A stretch of DNA of 30,642 nucleotides, taken from contig JAJOHG010000305.1 in the NCBI GenBank assembly GCA_021029095.1, forward strand, positions 1-30,642. The letters run 5' to 3'. Source of the DNA: Phellopilus nigrolimitatus (Eukaryota > Basidiomycota > Agaricomycetes > Hymenochaetales > Hymenochaetaceae). A program made the position numbers and the translations under genes. This document shows positions 16,365-25,475 of this stretch, one piece after another; the first letter of the stretch is position 1, and the number at the start of each line of letters is the position of its first letter. The notes under the pieces were generated by a model. The model was not told the origin of the DNA, made no database searches, and worked only from the letters and a program-made list of their open reading frames with translations.

Positions 16365-18600
16365 GGAGTCTCCTGGATATAGCGATAGGACTCGTCTTGC
16401 ATGGAGTTTTTAAACCCTGAAACGCGTCAACTACGATGACTACATTGTCGTGCGACATATGGACTCGGCGTCGTATTCTCACACTATCACGTATGTCTTC
16501 CCTGCATCTTCTGCTGGTCCTACATTTGGCTCAATTCAGATCCTAATGTTGGTCCAACTTAAGATCGTGATCAGCGGAATTGTCGCGCGATTTTCACGTT
16601 CTCGTCCACAATGTGCGTTGCGCATAGACAACGGGTTCTTCACGGGAGACGCAGCATCGATGTGTAGCTTGGTAAGACATATCCGCGCAACGGCGTTACA
16701 GCAGCGTCTTTACGCTACGAGAAGGGGGAGTAACGATAAAGCAAGATAAAGACAAATAAATGATGTGTAAGTGACTATCTAGCTGGGCATTGTAAAACGA
16801 GGGGGCCCGGACGACGGTCGGGAGTGGCGCGCGGGTGAACAGTGGCCGCGCGCCAGCCAATCGCAGCACAGTGAGCCTCGTGCTCGCGTGACCAACCGTT
16901 CGAGCACGCAACCGGTGCGTACCCGACTTGCAATGTTCATTCCGGCTCGTGGCTATCGACACACGCCGGATGCTGCTAAATTCTCTGTACATCCCGCGGT
17001 GCAGTTTCACATTGTTCGACTTGTCGAATGACTGTGGAATCATTTAAAGGCGGCTCGTAGAGGGTTCTCCGGAGTTCGTGCTCCAGAACTCGAGCCTTGT
17101 TCAGGTTTGGCTTGTCTGTGATCCGACGGAGTCTTGTTCCCGATGCACTTCGTCGCCTCCGCTCTCGTCTTCGCGCTCACTGCGGCAGTCGCCGCAGGGC
17201 CCGTTGAGAAACGCGGTATTTCACAGTCACTGATGGACACCTTCACGCACTACGTGCAGTTTGCGTCGGGCGCCTACCAGCTCGCATGCCCCGCCGCTCC
17301 TCTGGGGACTACCTTAATCACTCAGGCAAGCCTCGCGATGCTCTCCGGGACGCCATTTCTGACTCCTTCTCTTTCGTGCTTCTACAGTTCAACGACGATG
17401 CGACGAACACGCAGGGCTACGTCGCGCGCGATGACGGCCGCAAGGAGATCGTCGTCGCGTACCGCGGGAGCATCCAGCTGCAGGACTTTGTCACAGGTCA
17501 GACACAGCGCCCTTTTTTTTCCAGCGAAACACCGCAGCTAACGCAGCTGCGCACCACCTGCAGACGCGGACTTTATCATGGTGGACTACGCGTCGCCCGG
17601 TGTCTCCGGGACGAGCGGCGTGCAGGCGCACCAGGGCTTCCTCGCCGCGATCAACAGCGTCGTGTCGACCGTCCTCAAGGCCGTCTCCAAGCAGCTCGCC
17701 GCACACCCGACGTACACGCTCATTTCTACTGGTCATTCTCTTGGCGCGGCGCTCGCGTCGCTCGGCGGCGTGTCTCTGGCGGCGAACTTCCCGGGCGTCC
17801 CGCTGACACTGTACACATTCGGCCAGCCGCGGACAGGCAACCCGGCGTACGCTGCGCTGGTGGAGAAGCTCATTGGCGTTGATAACATCTTCAGAAGTAC
17901 ATCCTTCTGTCTGTGTTTAAGATTTACGGGCTCATTCGTCTTTACTTTGGTTTTCTTTGAAATCATCAGCTGTGGAGACATACGGTGTGTACGGCGAGTC
18001 CGCAGAAAGTGGGATCTATACCCAACTAATGTTTCCTATAGACGGAGTGCCTACGATCCCGCCGATTTCGTTTGGGTATGAACATCAGTGCGTGGGGTAC
18101 TTTTCCCATAATCCCGGCGCTCATCTTTCATTTTTCTCTTGGAAGTGCGACCCAATACTGGGTGTTCCAGGACCCGAGTAAGCGTCGACGTAGACACGTT
18201 CTTTCTTTCTCCACTAACTCCAGTTTTGCGCAGACACAGACCCTGGTAACGTCAAACGATGCGCTGGGCGCGAGGACCCGACGTGCAGCGACTTGATCCC
18301 GTCGTCAGGAATCAACGACGCGCATCTGCGCTACTTCGGGCAGGGTATGTCCGCTTCCTGGTCCTCTCGAGGTAGCCTGCTCACGGACTGTGGCTTCGCT
18401 CAGTCATTCTCCTCAACCAATCTTCTGCCTTTGAGTCCAAGTCGTGGTGCCAGTTGCACGACTAAAATGTTACTTGGATTTGCGTCTGATTTATTTTTAG
18501 TTTATTGTTTATACTTTATGTTATACATGTAGCTGGGTGCGAAAACTGCGGCTGTATTGAAAAGATGAAAGAGCAGTTTTGACGGGCTGTTTTATTATTA
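16365..18600 (+). repeat. Tandem segmental duplication, copy 2 (lipase unit)
   Basis: Direct-repeat partner of 13915-15905. Compared with copy 1 it has about 300 bp of additional, more GC-rich sequence upstream of the gene (about 16625-16925). The shared leader ending in the TTTAAA motif resumes at about 16930. Downstream, the homology passes directly into the partial methyltransferase copy. Confidence 0.85.
17143..18465 (+). CDS. Secreted class-3 lipase, copy 2, 8 exons, altered C terminus
   Basis: Join 17143..17325, 17388..17496, 17564..17896, 17970..17984, 18042..18087, 18146..18177, 18234..18344, 18404..18465; 296 aa. Exon lengths 2-7 equal those of copy 1, including the 15-nt exon 4, and intron 1 is again GC-AG. 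Signal peptide about 1-18, Kex2-like KR at 23-24, nucleophile S156 in GHSLGAALA, DGVPTIPP and GYEHH are all kept, so catalysis is probably intact. The last exon has lost one C of the CAACCCAATC seen in copy 1. Its frame then leaves the LIALNPIVCI ending and instead reads VILLNQSSAFESKSW and four to five more residues to TAA at 18463-18465. Whether this tail folds or secretes normally is unknown. Expression is presumably driven by the duplicated promoter. Confidence 0.82.
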
Positions 18601-18950
18601 TGTAATACGCACGAAAAAGATTTGTCAACCTACACGTCGTTTGAAGCTTTCACAGAAACCGGGATGTCCGCCTACTGACCTTTGCCGGACGAGCCAGCAA
18701 AAATCCTAGCAGCGAGAAACAGATATACATGGTGTCCTCGTCCTTGCTCTCGACAGAACCAGACGAGCCGCCGCTGCCGCCGCCGACGCGCCTGCCACCC
18801 ATCAGCCGCATCGGCGCACAGACACTACCCTCGCTGCGCGCTGCAGTCGCGTCCCTGTTGTATAGCCCCGATGTCCGAAGCGCGCCGCGGCTGGTATCGG
18901 GCGGGGAGGACGGCGCTGATGTTTTGGAGAGCCGCGGACAGACTGTCATG
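18580..18950 (+). pseudogene. Truncated copy of the methyltransferase promoter and 5' end
   Basis: Homologous in direct orientation to about 23960-24320. Both share GAAGCTTTCACAGAAACC, ATGTCCGCCT and ATGGTGTCCTCGTCC. The copied coding start at 18729 gives MVSSSLLSTEPDEPPLPPP, TRLPPISRIGAQ and LRAAVASLLYSPDVR, against MVSSSLLSTEPEEPP and TRLPPIGRIGAQ in the intact gene. After about 60 codons the similarity fades and the frame ends by 19043 without the catalytic domain. The TATATAA at 23981 is degraded here. It is a non-functional gene fragment, unless transcribed as a short peptide. Confidence 0.75.
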
Positions 18951-19043
18951 CCAGGGAAGGAAGCGCCCGATGGATGTTCTCGTCGCAACAACGGAAGCAA
19001 ATTGTCAGTGTGCGTGCATTTTTTTGTCCCCTCGGAAGTATAA

Positions 19044-20043
19044 GTTACTTAGTACGACCTAATCTACAAATAAGGAGATGTGGCCGGATTCAAGTGAGGA
19101 TAAAAAGACTTCAAAAACGAAGATGGTTTCTATGGCATGATGAACGCTGGCCGCAAACGTATCTCCGAACCGTAGATCAGTGAAGATGACTCGAGTTCTG
19201 CCGGCTAGAACTGGATATGAGCAGTGTTACCATTGTTCGACAAGGTACGATCTGTACCGTCTGAGAAATCCGAACGATGCTAGTACCACATTCGGAAACC
19301 TGAAGTCTCAGAAACAAGGAAAAAGTCAAATACTTCCGTGGGATTGCAGAGAATGCTGCTCGCAGTGTAGCTGTGCTATCTTGAGGAGAGATAGGCACCT
19401 ATCAGCGTAAAATCAACTGGTACTGATCGCGGACCTTGTCTGCAACGCTTACGCGGGAAGATGTCTGGGACTCTTGGATTTGATACATCAACACGACTCG
19501 GACACTTCAGAGTGCGAATGTGTTTCAGCGGTAAGTGACTTTTCTGAGCTCAACCGAGACATAGAGACATAGAAGCAGAAGTTTGCAAAGATAGAAAGAG
19601 AGCGATTGGACAGCTTTGGCGACTACACTCAAACAGACTTACGTAAAGAAGAGCAACTCGAAACATTCCCTGCCACAAAAGTCCTGGATTAGCGCTAGCC
19701 CTCACCAGTGCTGCTAGATGCCAAATGAATTCAACGTGGGATCGACCTCAGCCTGACGACTCGCCATTGTGAAACGAAGATGACATCGATGATGGCGCTC
19801 TTCTCTTTAAGCCCCCATCTGAATCTCAGCGCTCGCTTACCGACCTTGGAAACCTTTCTGAGATTTCATACCCTTACTGGGAGGCTATTCGCTTCTTTAT
19901 GAGGCCTGATTCACGAACATCGGAATTGACGTGACCAGAGAAACAATGATATCGCGCCCATCGACCCCAAACCGTCGTGGGTAGTGGTCGCAGACGGTAT
20001 CCATCTTGCTTCCAACCGTCATGTCCCTCCAAACATCCTTGTA
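19044..20043. other. Intergenic, with a possible decayed coding sequence at 19530-19934
   Basis: Upstream of the glutaminase-like gene. No intact gene is supported. A 76-codon frame at 19180-19410 has several cysteines but no recognisable motif. The better coding signal is the interrupted stretch listed separately. Confidence 0.45.
19530..19934 (+). pseudogene. Possible relic of a coiled-coil protein gene
   Basis: In one frame the DNA reads SDFSELNRDIET, a stop (TAG), then KQKFAKIERERLDSFGDY and onwards. A later block at 19773-19934 reads DDIDDGALLFKPPSESQRSL, then LGNLSEISYPYWEAIRFF and a stop. The amino-acid composition looks coding and the stops look secondary, so a degraded gene or element is plausible. 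No family is recognised. Confidence 0.25.
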
Positions 20044-23000
20044 ATGCTGCACGTTTTTCTCGCGTTTCTCCTCCTCACCACGCGCGTGGTCGCGCAGAAC
20101 GGGCCTAAGACCTGGGCCGCCGCTCCTTTCAACCCACCCTCGTTTCCACTTGCCGTAAAATCACCCTATGTCAACGTCTGGGCGCCGCAAGGAAACGGGC
20201 CTGTGGAGCTGAGCCAAGCCTGGCCGAGAGTTTGGGCAGATTTGAGTGTAAGTTATGTTGAAGTAGAATATGCTCGGGAACTGATCGTTTCCCCGCTTTT
20301 CATCCAGATCATTGGGTGGTATGCCTCCGTCCGGGTTGACGGCACGGCGTACATGCTGCTAGGCGCTCAAGGAACGCCCTTGTTGAGCAGTGCCAATCAG
20401 ACCGCCGTTCAGCTCACTCCCACCCGGACTTCCTACATATTAAACGCGGGGCCTGTGACCGTTAACGCGACATTCCTAAGTCCAATTGAGGTAAGTGTCT
20501 AATAGATAATGCGATATTTATCCAGTACTCAGCTGTTTAATAAGCCCACCGACCTCGTTCGACAATCCCTACCCTTCTCGTACTTCTATTTATCTGCACA
20601 ATCCTCTGACGGCCAATCTCACGACGTGCAATTGTACTCGGACGTTTCTGGAGGTACGCCTCTATTTGCTATCGTGACCGGCATCCTCGAGTAATTATTG
20701 TCGGTTGGACTGTTTAAGAATGGATCACCGGAAACAGCACTTTACAAGCGAACTGGACGGCCAACCAAGACAGCAACATCGTATACCTCCAGATGCAGCT
20801 TGCCTCGCCGAATGCATATCAGGAAATCGACTCACGTCCGCAAGATGCTACGTTATACTACTCTATGAAGAATGTACGTCTCTATTAGGATCCATGCAGT
20901 CATTTGCTAGAAGTCGGCGGGTCTTACTTCAATAGAGCAATGGCGTATCATGGCAGATCGGCCCAGCCGCAGACATTCGCAGCTTCTTCGCGAACGGCAC
21001 CGGTCTGAATGAGAAAAGCGACACCACGTTTTCGGCGGTCAATAAGTACGTCTACTTGATTATTCCCGTTCGCTACGTATCTCTCAACGGGATTTTTTTT
21101 CGTAGCCCCTATGACACGCTTGGAATCGCTGTCGACCTCGGTAACATCACAGCAGCGACTGATCCTGTGCTTTATGCGGTGGGTGTCGTGCGCGACCCAG
21201 TGATCAAATACACGAATGCCAAAGTGCAGATAGAGCAGCGCAGTGCCTATTATTGGTCTCAGTTTTCAGATATTCAAGACGTGGTACGTGGCCTATTTTT
21301 CCAAAACATACTTCCCGTTTTTTTTCCTTATTTAATACAATATGATCTTCGTCTGTTTTCCTTTCATTTTGTTCAGATTGAAAATGTCCTCGATGACTTC
21401 GACAATGCGCTCGCCACAGCTGTTGCGCTCGACGCACAGATCCTTGGCGACGGAGGTAAAATCTCTAGCAACTATGCGGACTTGCTCGCGCTCGCTACGC
21501 GACAGGCCATGGGCGCGTTCGAGTACACGCTTGCAAAGGACAGCAGTGGCAAGTTCAACACGTCCGATATCAAGGCTTTCATGAAGAACTTGGGATTCGT
21601 CGGGTCGGGAAGGTGAGTCCTATATCGTTTTGTTGAAAAGCGACCTGTAGGTAATTGAAAGTGCTGCGGTCTTGCTCGTGTTAGGATAAATTCGGTAGAT
21701 GTGATTTACGCTGCGCTACCGATCTACATCTATCTCAACCCGGCTATTGTGGGATATCTCCTCAGTCCGCTCTTGGATTATCAGTCGAGCACGCAGTACC
21801 AGAATGCTTATGCTGCACGGGGCCTAGGCGAGTGGTTCTTTGAAGAAGGGGTGGGTCATTGTCTAATATTGCGCCCATCCAGGCCCAGATTACCCGAATG
21901 CTTTTGGAGACTCTCAAGCGCACAACCAGAAGATTGAAGGTGAGTGACCGCGATTATTATTTTGGCTATAATCATTGACCATTCGTGCCATTCATAGAAT
22001 CAGCGAATATGTTGATTATGAGCCTGGCTCACGCACAGTTCTCTGGTGATGGGACGCTGATCGGACAGCACGTAAGTTCATCGCTTCGTCTCGCATGGAA
22101 TTGAGTGTATAGTAACGAACCATTGATTATAGTATGACCTCCTGAACGGCTGGGCGAGCTTCCTTGTCAACAACTCGATGGCACCCGGCGATGAGTGAGC
22201 ACATAACGGTTTCGTAACTACTTCTAGCGAGCTAACTCGAGTTCGCACGTAGGACCACGTCGACTTCAGACGGCATTTCGGAAACGAACCAGACTAACCT
22301 TGCACTGAAGGGTATCCTAGGCATCAGCGCAATGGCAAAGATCAGTGGGTTCGCGGGACGCTCCGACGACCAGACTCGTTACCAGGTGCGTTTCCATTTC
22401 CCTATGTAGTTCTAGATCGACTACCGAACTTATCTCATCTGGTTTTCGAATGATACTTGCTGGACACAGAGTATTGCGACGCAGTATGCACAGCAGTGGA
22501 CGAGCCTTGCGTCTGCGTCTGGCCACTTGGTATCGAGCTATGGCTCAGCTTCGTCCGGAATCATGTACAACCTGTTCGCGGACAAGCTTCTCCAGCTAAA
22601 TTTGATCAACGCCTCTGTAGGTGTTTATCTTGAAGTTTTGCTGCGTCATACTTCATCCTTATAAAATGTTTGTTTTATGTAGGTTTACAATTTACATACT
22701 TCGTACTGCGAGACACAGGCTTGTGTGTCATACTTCTCGGTTTAGTTTGATTTTTCGCTGAAATTATTTACCCTTCAATCAGCGGCAAACTCATATGGCA
22801 TTCCTTTGGACAGCGGAAACTCGTCGCTCGCTCGATCAGGTTGGTCATTTGAGGTATTCTTCTTGTGTCCATCTTAAATAAAGTCCGTGTTTCAGATTGG
22901 ACCATGTTCGCGGCCGCTACGGTCACAGATACCTCTGTACGGGACTCCTTGATTTCGCTGCTCCACGCATACGCTTCGCCTAATTTCGAAAACCTGCCGT

Positions 23001-23869
23001 TCGCCGTTCTGTATAACCCAACGACTGGCCACCAGATTGGAGGGATCAATAGGTACGCCCAAGACCCGTAATCCTTCTAAAAACAATGTCCTAAATATTG
23101 ATGTGCTTTATATGTATAAGTCCTGCACAAGGAGCCATGTTCGCTCCGCTTTCTCTGAAGTACGTCGGGATCATGTTTTTGCTCTTGAAACCGATGCGGA
23201 CTCTGACTAAATCCACAGCGTTGCTACCAAAGCAGTGAATTTCACTGGGCCCACTGAGCCCACTACCGCCACTACCTCCACCTCAAAAAACGGGAAGAAG
23301 ACAGGCATAATTGCTGGGGCGACTGTTGGAGCACTCGTATTAGTTGGGCTGGCCGCCGGTGTCTTCGTCTCATGTAGTCGCCGCAAGCAGAGACCGAAAG
23401 GCAGTTACAACGTTCAGACGACGGCGTATACGCCCGACTCTGTGCCCGAGTCGCTCAGCGCCACCGTGCATCCTGATATGCACGACATGCACAGCCCACT
23501 CGCGACGAGGCGATATTTGAGCTCGGAGGGCCTTGGTAGGATCACACCATACAACGTTCTTGCGACGTCTGCGGTACAGCACGCAAGGAAGCGCGATATC
23601 TATGCGGGTGGCGATACTGTGTCGATGTCCTGCCACGGGACGGGACGTCAAATGACAGCACGCGGTTGGTCAGTAGAGAGGGCGGAAGCGCGGTGAACGC
23701 GAGCTCGCTGCCTGCAATACACTCAAGAACGGCTGAGCAGCATGGGCTGAGGTCGGAGGTGGATAATTTGCGGAGAGAGATCGAGCAGATACGCACGGTG
23801 GTTGGCGAAGCACCTCCGTCTTACGATGCGGACCGTCCAAACTCGCTAAGGACTATGGGGCCGCCGTAA
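20044..23869 (+). CDS. Glutaminase A-like ectoprotein with membrane anchor, 18 exons
   Basis: Exons: 20044-20247, 20308-20490, 20545-20653, 20719-20873, 20936-21045, 21106-21283, 21377-21612, 21685-21827, 21883-21939, 21998-22071, 22133-22194, 22253-22385, 22470-22616, 22683-22722, 22783-22839, 22896-23052, 23121-23159, then 23219 onward. As read, the frame stops at 23696 (853 aa). Signal peptide MLHVFLAFLLL; N-terminal DUF5127-type part (NVWAPQGNGPVELSQAWPRV, SPIEPTDLVRQSLPFSY), central DUF4965-type part (YADLLALATRQAMGAFEYTL) and C-terminal DUF1793-type part (DWTMFAAATVTD, YNPTTGHQIGG). This is the fungal GtaA family; A. oryzae GtaA hydrolyses glutamine, so that role is inferred. A membrane span (about 723-746, GIIAGATVGALVLVG) is followed by RRKQR. 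The conserved tail LRSEVDNLRREIEQIR...APPSY lies in another frame up to 23869, implying a shift near 23600-23625. Intron 8 is GC-AG (GCGAGT). Confidence 0.8.
23600..23869 (+). pseudogene. Frame-shifted cytoplasmic tail of the glutaminase-like gene
   Basis: Until about 23620 the frame continuing from the membrane span reads ITPYNVLATSAVQHARK and IYAGGDTV. From about 23621 the +1/-2 frame reads VDVLPRDGTSNDSTRLVSRE and continues to a coiled coil and APPSY that match the paralogue's end. I found no intron with acceptable sites, length and phase to join the two frames. The first frame ends at TGA 23694-23696. Confidence 0.6.
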
Positions 23870-24113
23870 ACGGTTTACAGCGACTCACAGAGTTTTGTAC
23901 TCGCCATGATGCACATATGAGGAACCACAAACTCAGATATATTTTACTCCAATTTATTCACTTTTGACTGGCTGTTTGATTATATAATGCACACGAAAAG
24001 GGTTTGTCATCCCTCACTTCTTCCCGCCTTGAAGCTTTCACAGAAACCGCCATGTCCGCCTGCTGACATTTGCCAATAAAGCAAGATACCTCGCCGCAAG
24101 AAGCAACATACAC
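23870..24113. other. Methyltransferase promoter region (source of the 18.6-kb copy)
   Basis: 244 bp between the glutaminase-like gene and the methyltransferase ATG. From about 23960 on it is the partner of the truncated copy at 18580. Apart from a TATA box I see no further motif. Confidence 0.55.
23981..23987 (+). promoter_or_regulatory. TATA box of the methyltransferase gene
   Basis: TATATAA 127 nt before the ATG at 24114. The duplicated promoter at 18.6 kb has a degraded version here. Confidence 0.5.
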
Positions 24114-25349
24114 ATGGTGTCCTCGTCCTTGCTCTCGACAGAACCAGAGGAGCCGCCGCTGCCGCCGACGACGCGCCTGCCGCCCATCGGCCGCATCGGC
24201 GCGCAACCCCTGCCCGCGCTGCGCGCCGCCGTCGCGTACCTGCGCGTGCTGTACAACCCCGAGGTCCGAGGCACGCGGCGAAGACGGGTGTCTGGCAGTG
24301 CGGATGCTTTTGGGAACGAGCCCCGGAGAGATGCGAAGGGGGTGAAGGAGGAGGAGGAACAGCTAGATGCGCTCAGGGCGGACGCGTTCGAGCGCGCGCA
24401 TGCGATCCGGTGGCTCACCGCGCTCGTGTCGCGCGCGGGGGATTCGGCCGTGTCCGCGGGCGGGGAGGAGGGCAGGGAGGGGAAGGCGGAGGAGCCGTGG
24501 GACGCGCTCGTCGCGGACGCCGCGGCGCTGCTCGCGGCGTGCGCGGGCGCGGCGGCGTCCGGGCGGCTCGCGCGTACGTTCGCGTTCGGCGCGGTCGCGG
24601 TGCGCCTCGCGGATGCGCCGCTCGAGAACGGCGACTACGCGAGCGTCGGCGCGCAGACGTGGGGCGGCGCATGCGTCCTCGCAGACATGCTCGTCGGCGC
24701 GCCCGCGCTGTTCGGGATCCCCGAGGGCCCTACAGGGACGGCGGAGGGGGAGGGGGAGGGGGAGGGGCGCGGGTTCCGCGTGCTGGAGCTCGGCGCTGGG
24801 ACGGGCCTCGTCGGGCTTGCGGCTGCGCGGCTGCTCGCGCTGCGGGGTGTGCGCGCCGCGGTGCACCTGACGGACGTGCACCCCTCCGTGCTCGCGAACC
24901 TGCGTGCCAACGTGGCTGCCAACTTCCCGCCCTCCGCGCCTCCATCGACCGTCGAGGTCTCCGTCGGGCAGCTAGACTGGGAGGCGTGCGCGGCCGCGTG
25001 CGCAGGTTCTGACTCGGAGGTGGGCGGGCTGGGCGCGTTCGACCTCGCGCTCGGCGCGGACATCGTGTACGAGGCGGCGCACGCCTCGTGGCTGCACGCG
25101 AGCCTCGCGCGGCTGCTCGCGCCGCACGCGCTCTTCCACCTCGTCGTGCCCCTGCGGCGCACGCACTGCGCGGAGTCGGGCACGGTCGAGCGCGTCTTCG
25201 GCGCCGGCTCTAGCTCCGGCGATGTGGGGGGCGCATCGCGGCGGCGGCGGCTTGGGATCGTGCACCAGGAGCGGTTCGTGTGCGACGCGGACGGACGAAC
25301 GGGCGCGGACGAGGTCGAGTATGCGTACTTTCGGATAGGATGGCTGTAA
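24114..25349 (+). CDS. METTL21/EFM-type (Methyltransf_16) protein methyltransferase
   Basis: Single exon, 411 aa. SAM-binding motif I VLELGAGTGLVGLAAA begins at 223; the post-I acidic strand is VHLTDVHPSVLANLRANV; a QLDWE segment and FDLALGADIVYEA follow, in the order of the seven-beta-strand Methyltransf_16 family (METTL21, FAM86, yeast EFM enzymes). WGGACVLADML just before motif I matches the family's usual WxxxxxLAxyL helix. Known members methylate lysines in elongation factors, chaperones or other proteins; the target here cannot be told. The N-terminal 200 residues are variable, with a proline-rich start and a long Ala/Gly-rich insert. GEGEGEG at about 214-220 comes from a GGGGGA repeat at about 24741-24768. 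The coding sequence is very GC-rich, and the first 60 codons with the promoter are duplicated at 18.6 kb. Confidence 0.8.
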   Translation: MVSSSLLSTEPEEPPLPPTTRLPPIGRIGAQPLPALRAAVAYLRVLYNPEVRGTRRRRVSGSADAFGNEPRRDAKGVKEEEEQLDALRADAFERAHAIRWLTALVSRAGDSAVSAGGEEGREGKAEEPWDALVADAAALLAACAGAAASGRLARTFAFGAVAVRLADAPLENGDYASVGAQTWGGACVLADMLVGAPALFGIPEGPTGTAEGEGEGEGRGFRVLELGAGTGLVGLAAARLLALRGVRAAVHLTDVHPSVLANLRANVAANFPPSAPPSTVEVSVGQLDWEACAAACAGSDSEVGGLGAFDLALGADIVYEAAHASWLHASLARLLAPHALFHLVVPLRRTHCAESGTVERVFGAGSSSGDVGGASRRRRLGIVHQERFVCDADGRTGADEVEYAYFRIGWL

Positions 25350-25357
25350 ATTCAGTT

Positions 25358-25430
25358 GAAATTTAAATTTAAATTAAATTAAAATCAAAATCTATTTTAT
25401 TTTATTTTATTTTATTTTATCTTATTTTCG
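25358..25430 (+). repeat. AT-rich simple repeats incl. (ATTTT)n
   Basis: Immediately after the methyltransferase stop there is AAATTTAAATTTAAATT followed by several ATTTT units to about 25428. It stands out sharply against the surrounding, very GC-rich DNA and separates the two genes. It may supply polyadenylation-type signals. Confidence 0.85.
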
Positions 25431-25475
25431 GCTTTGTTGCTGACAACGACGACGACGCCGACGCCGACGACGTCG

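Noticed and set aside
19180..19410. 76-codon cysteine-containing frame
   Set aside because: No known cysteine spacing, no conservation clue, and stops all around.
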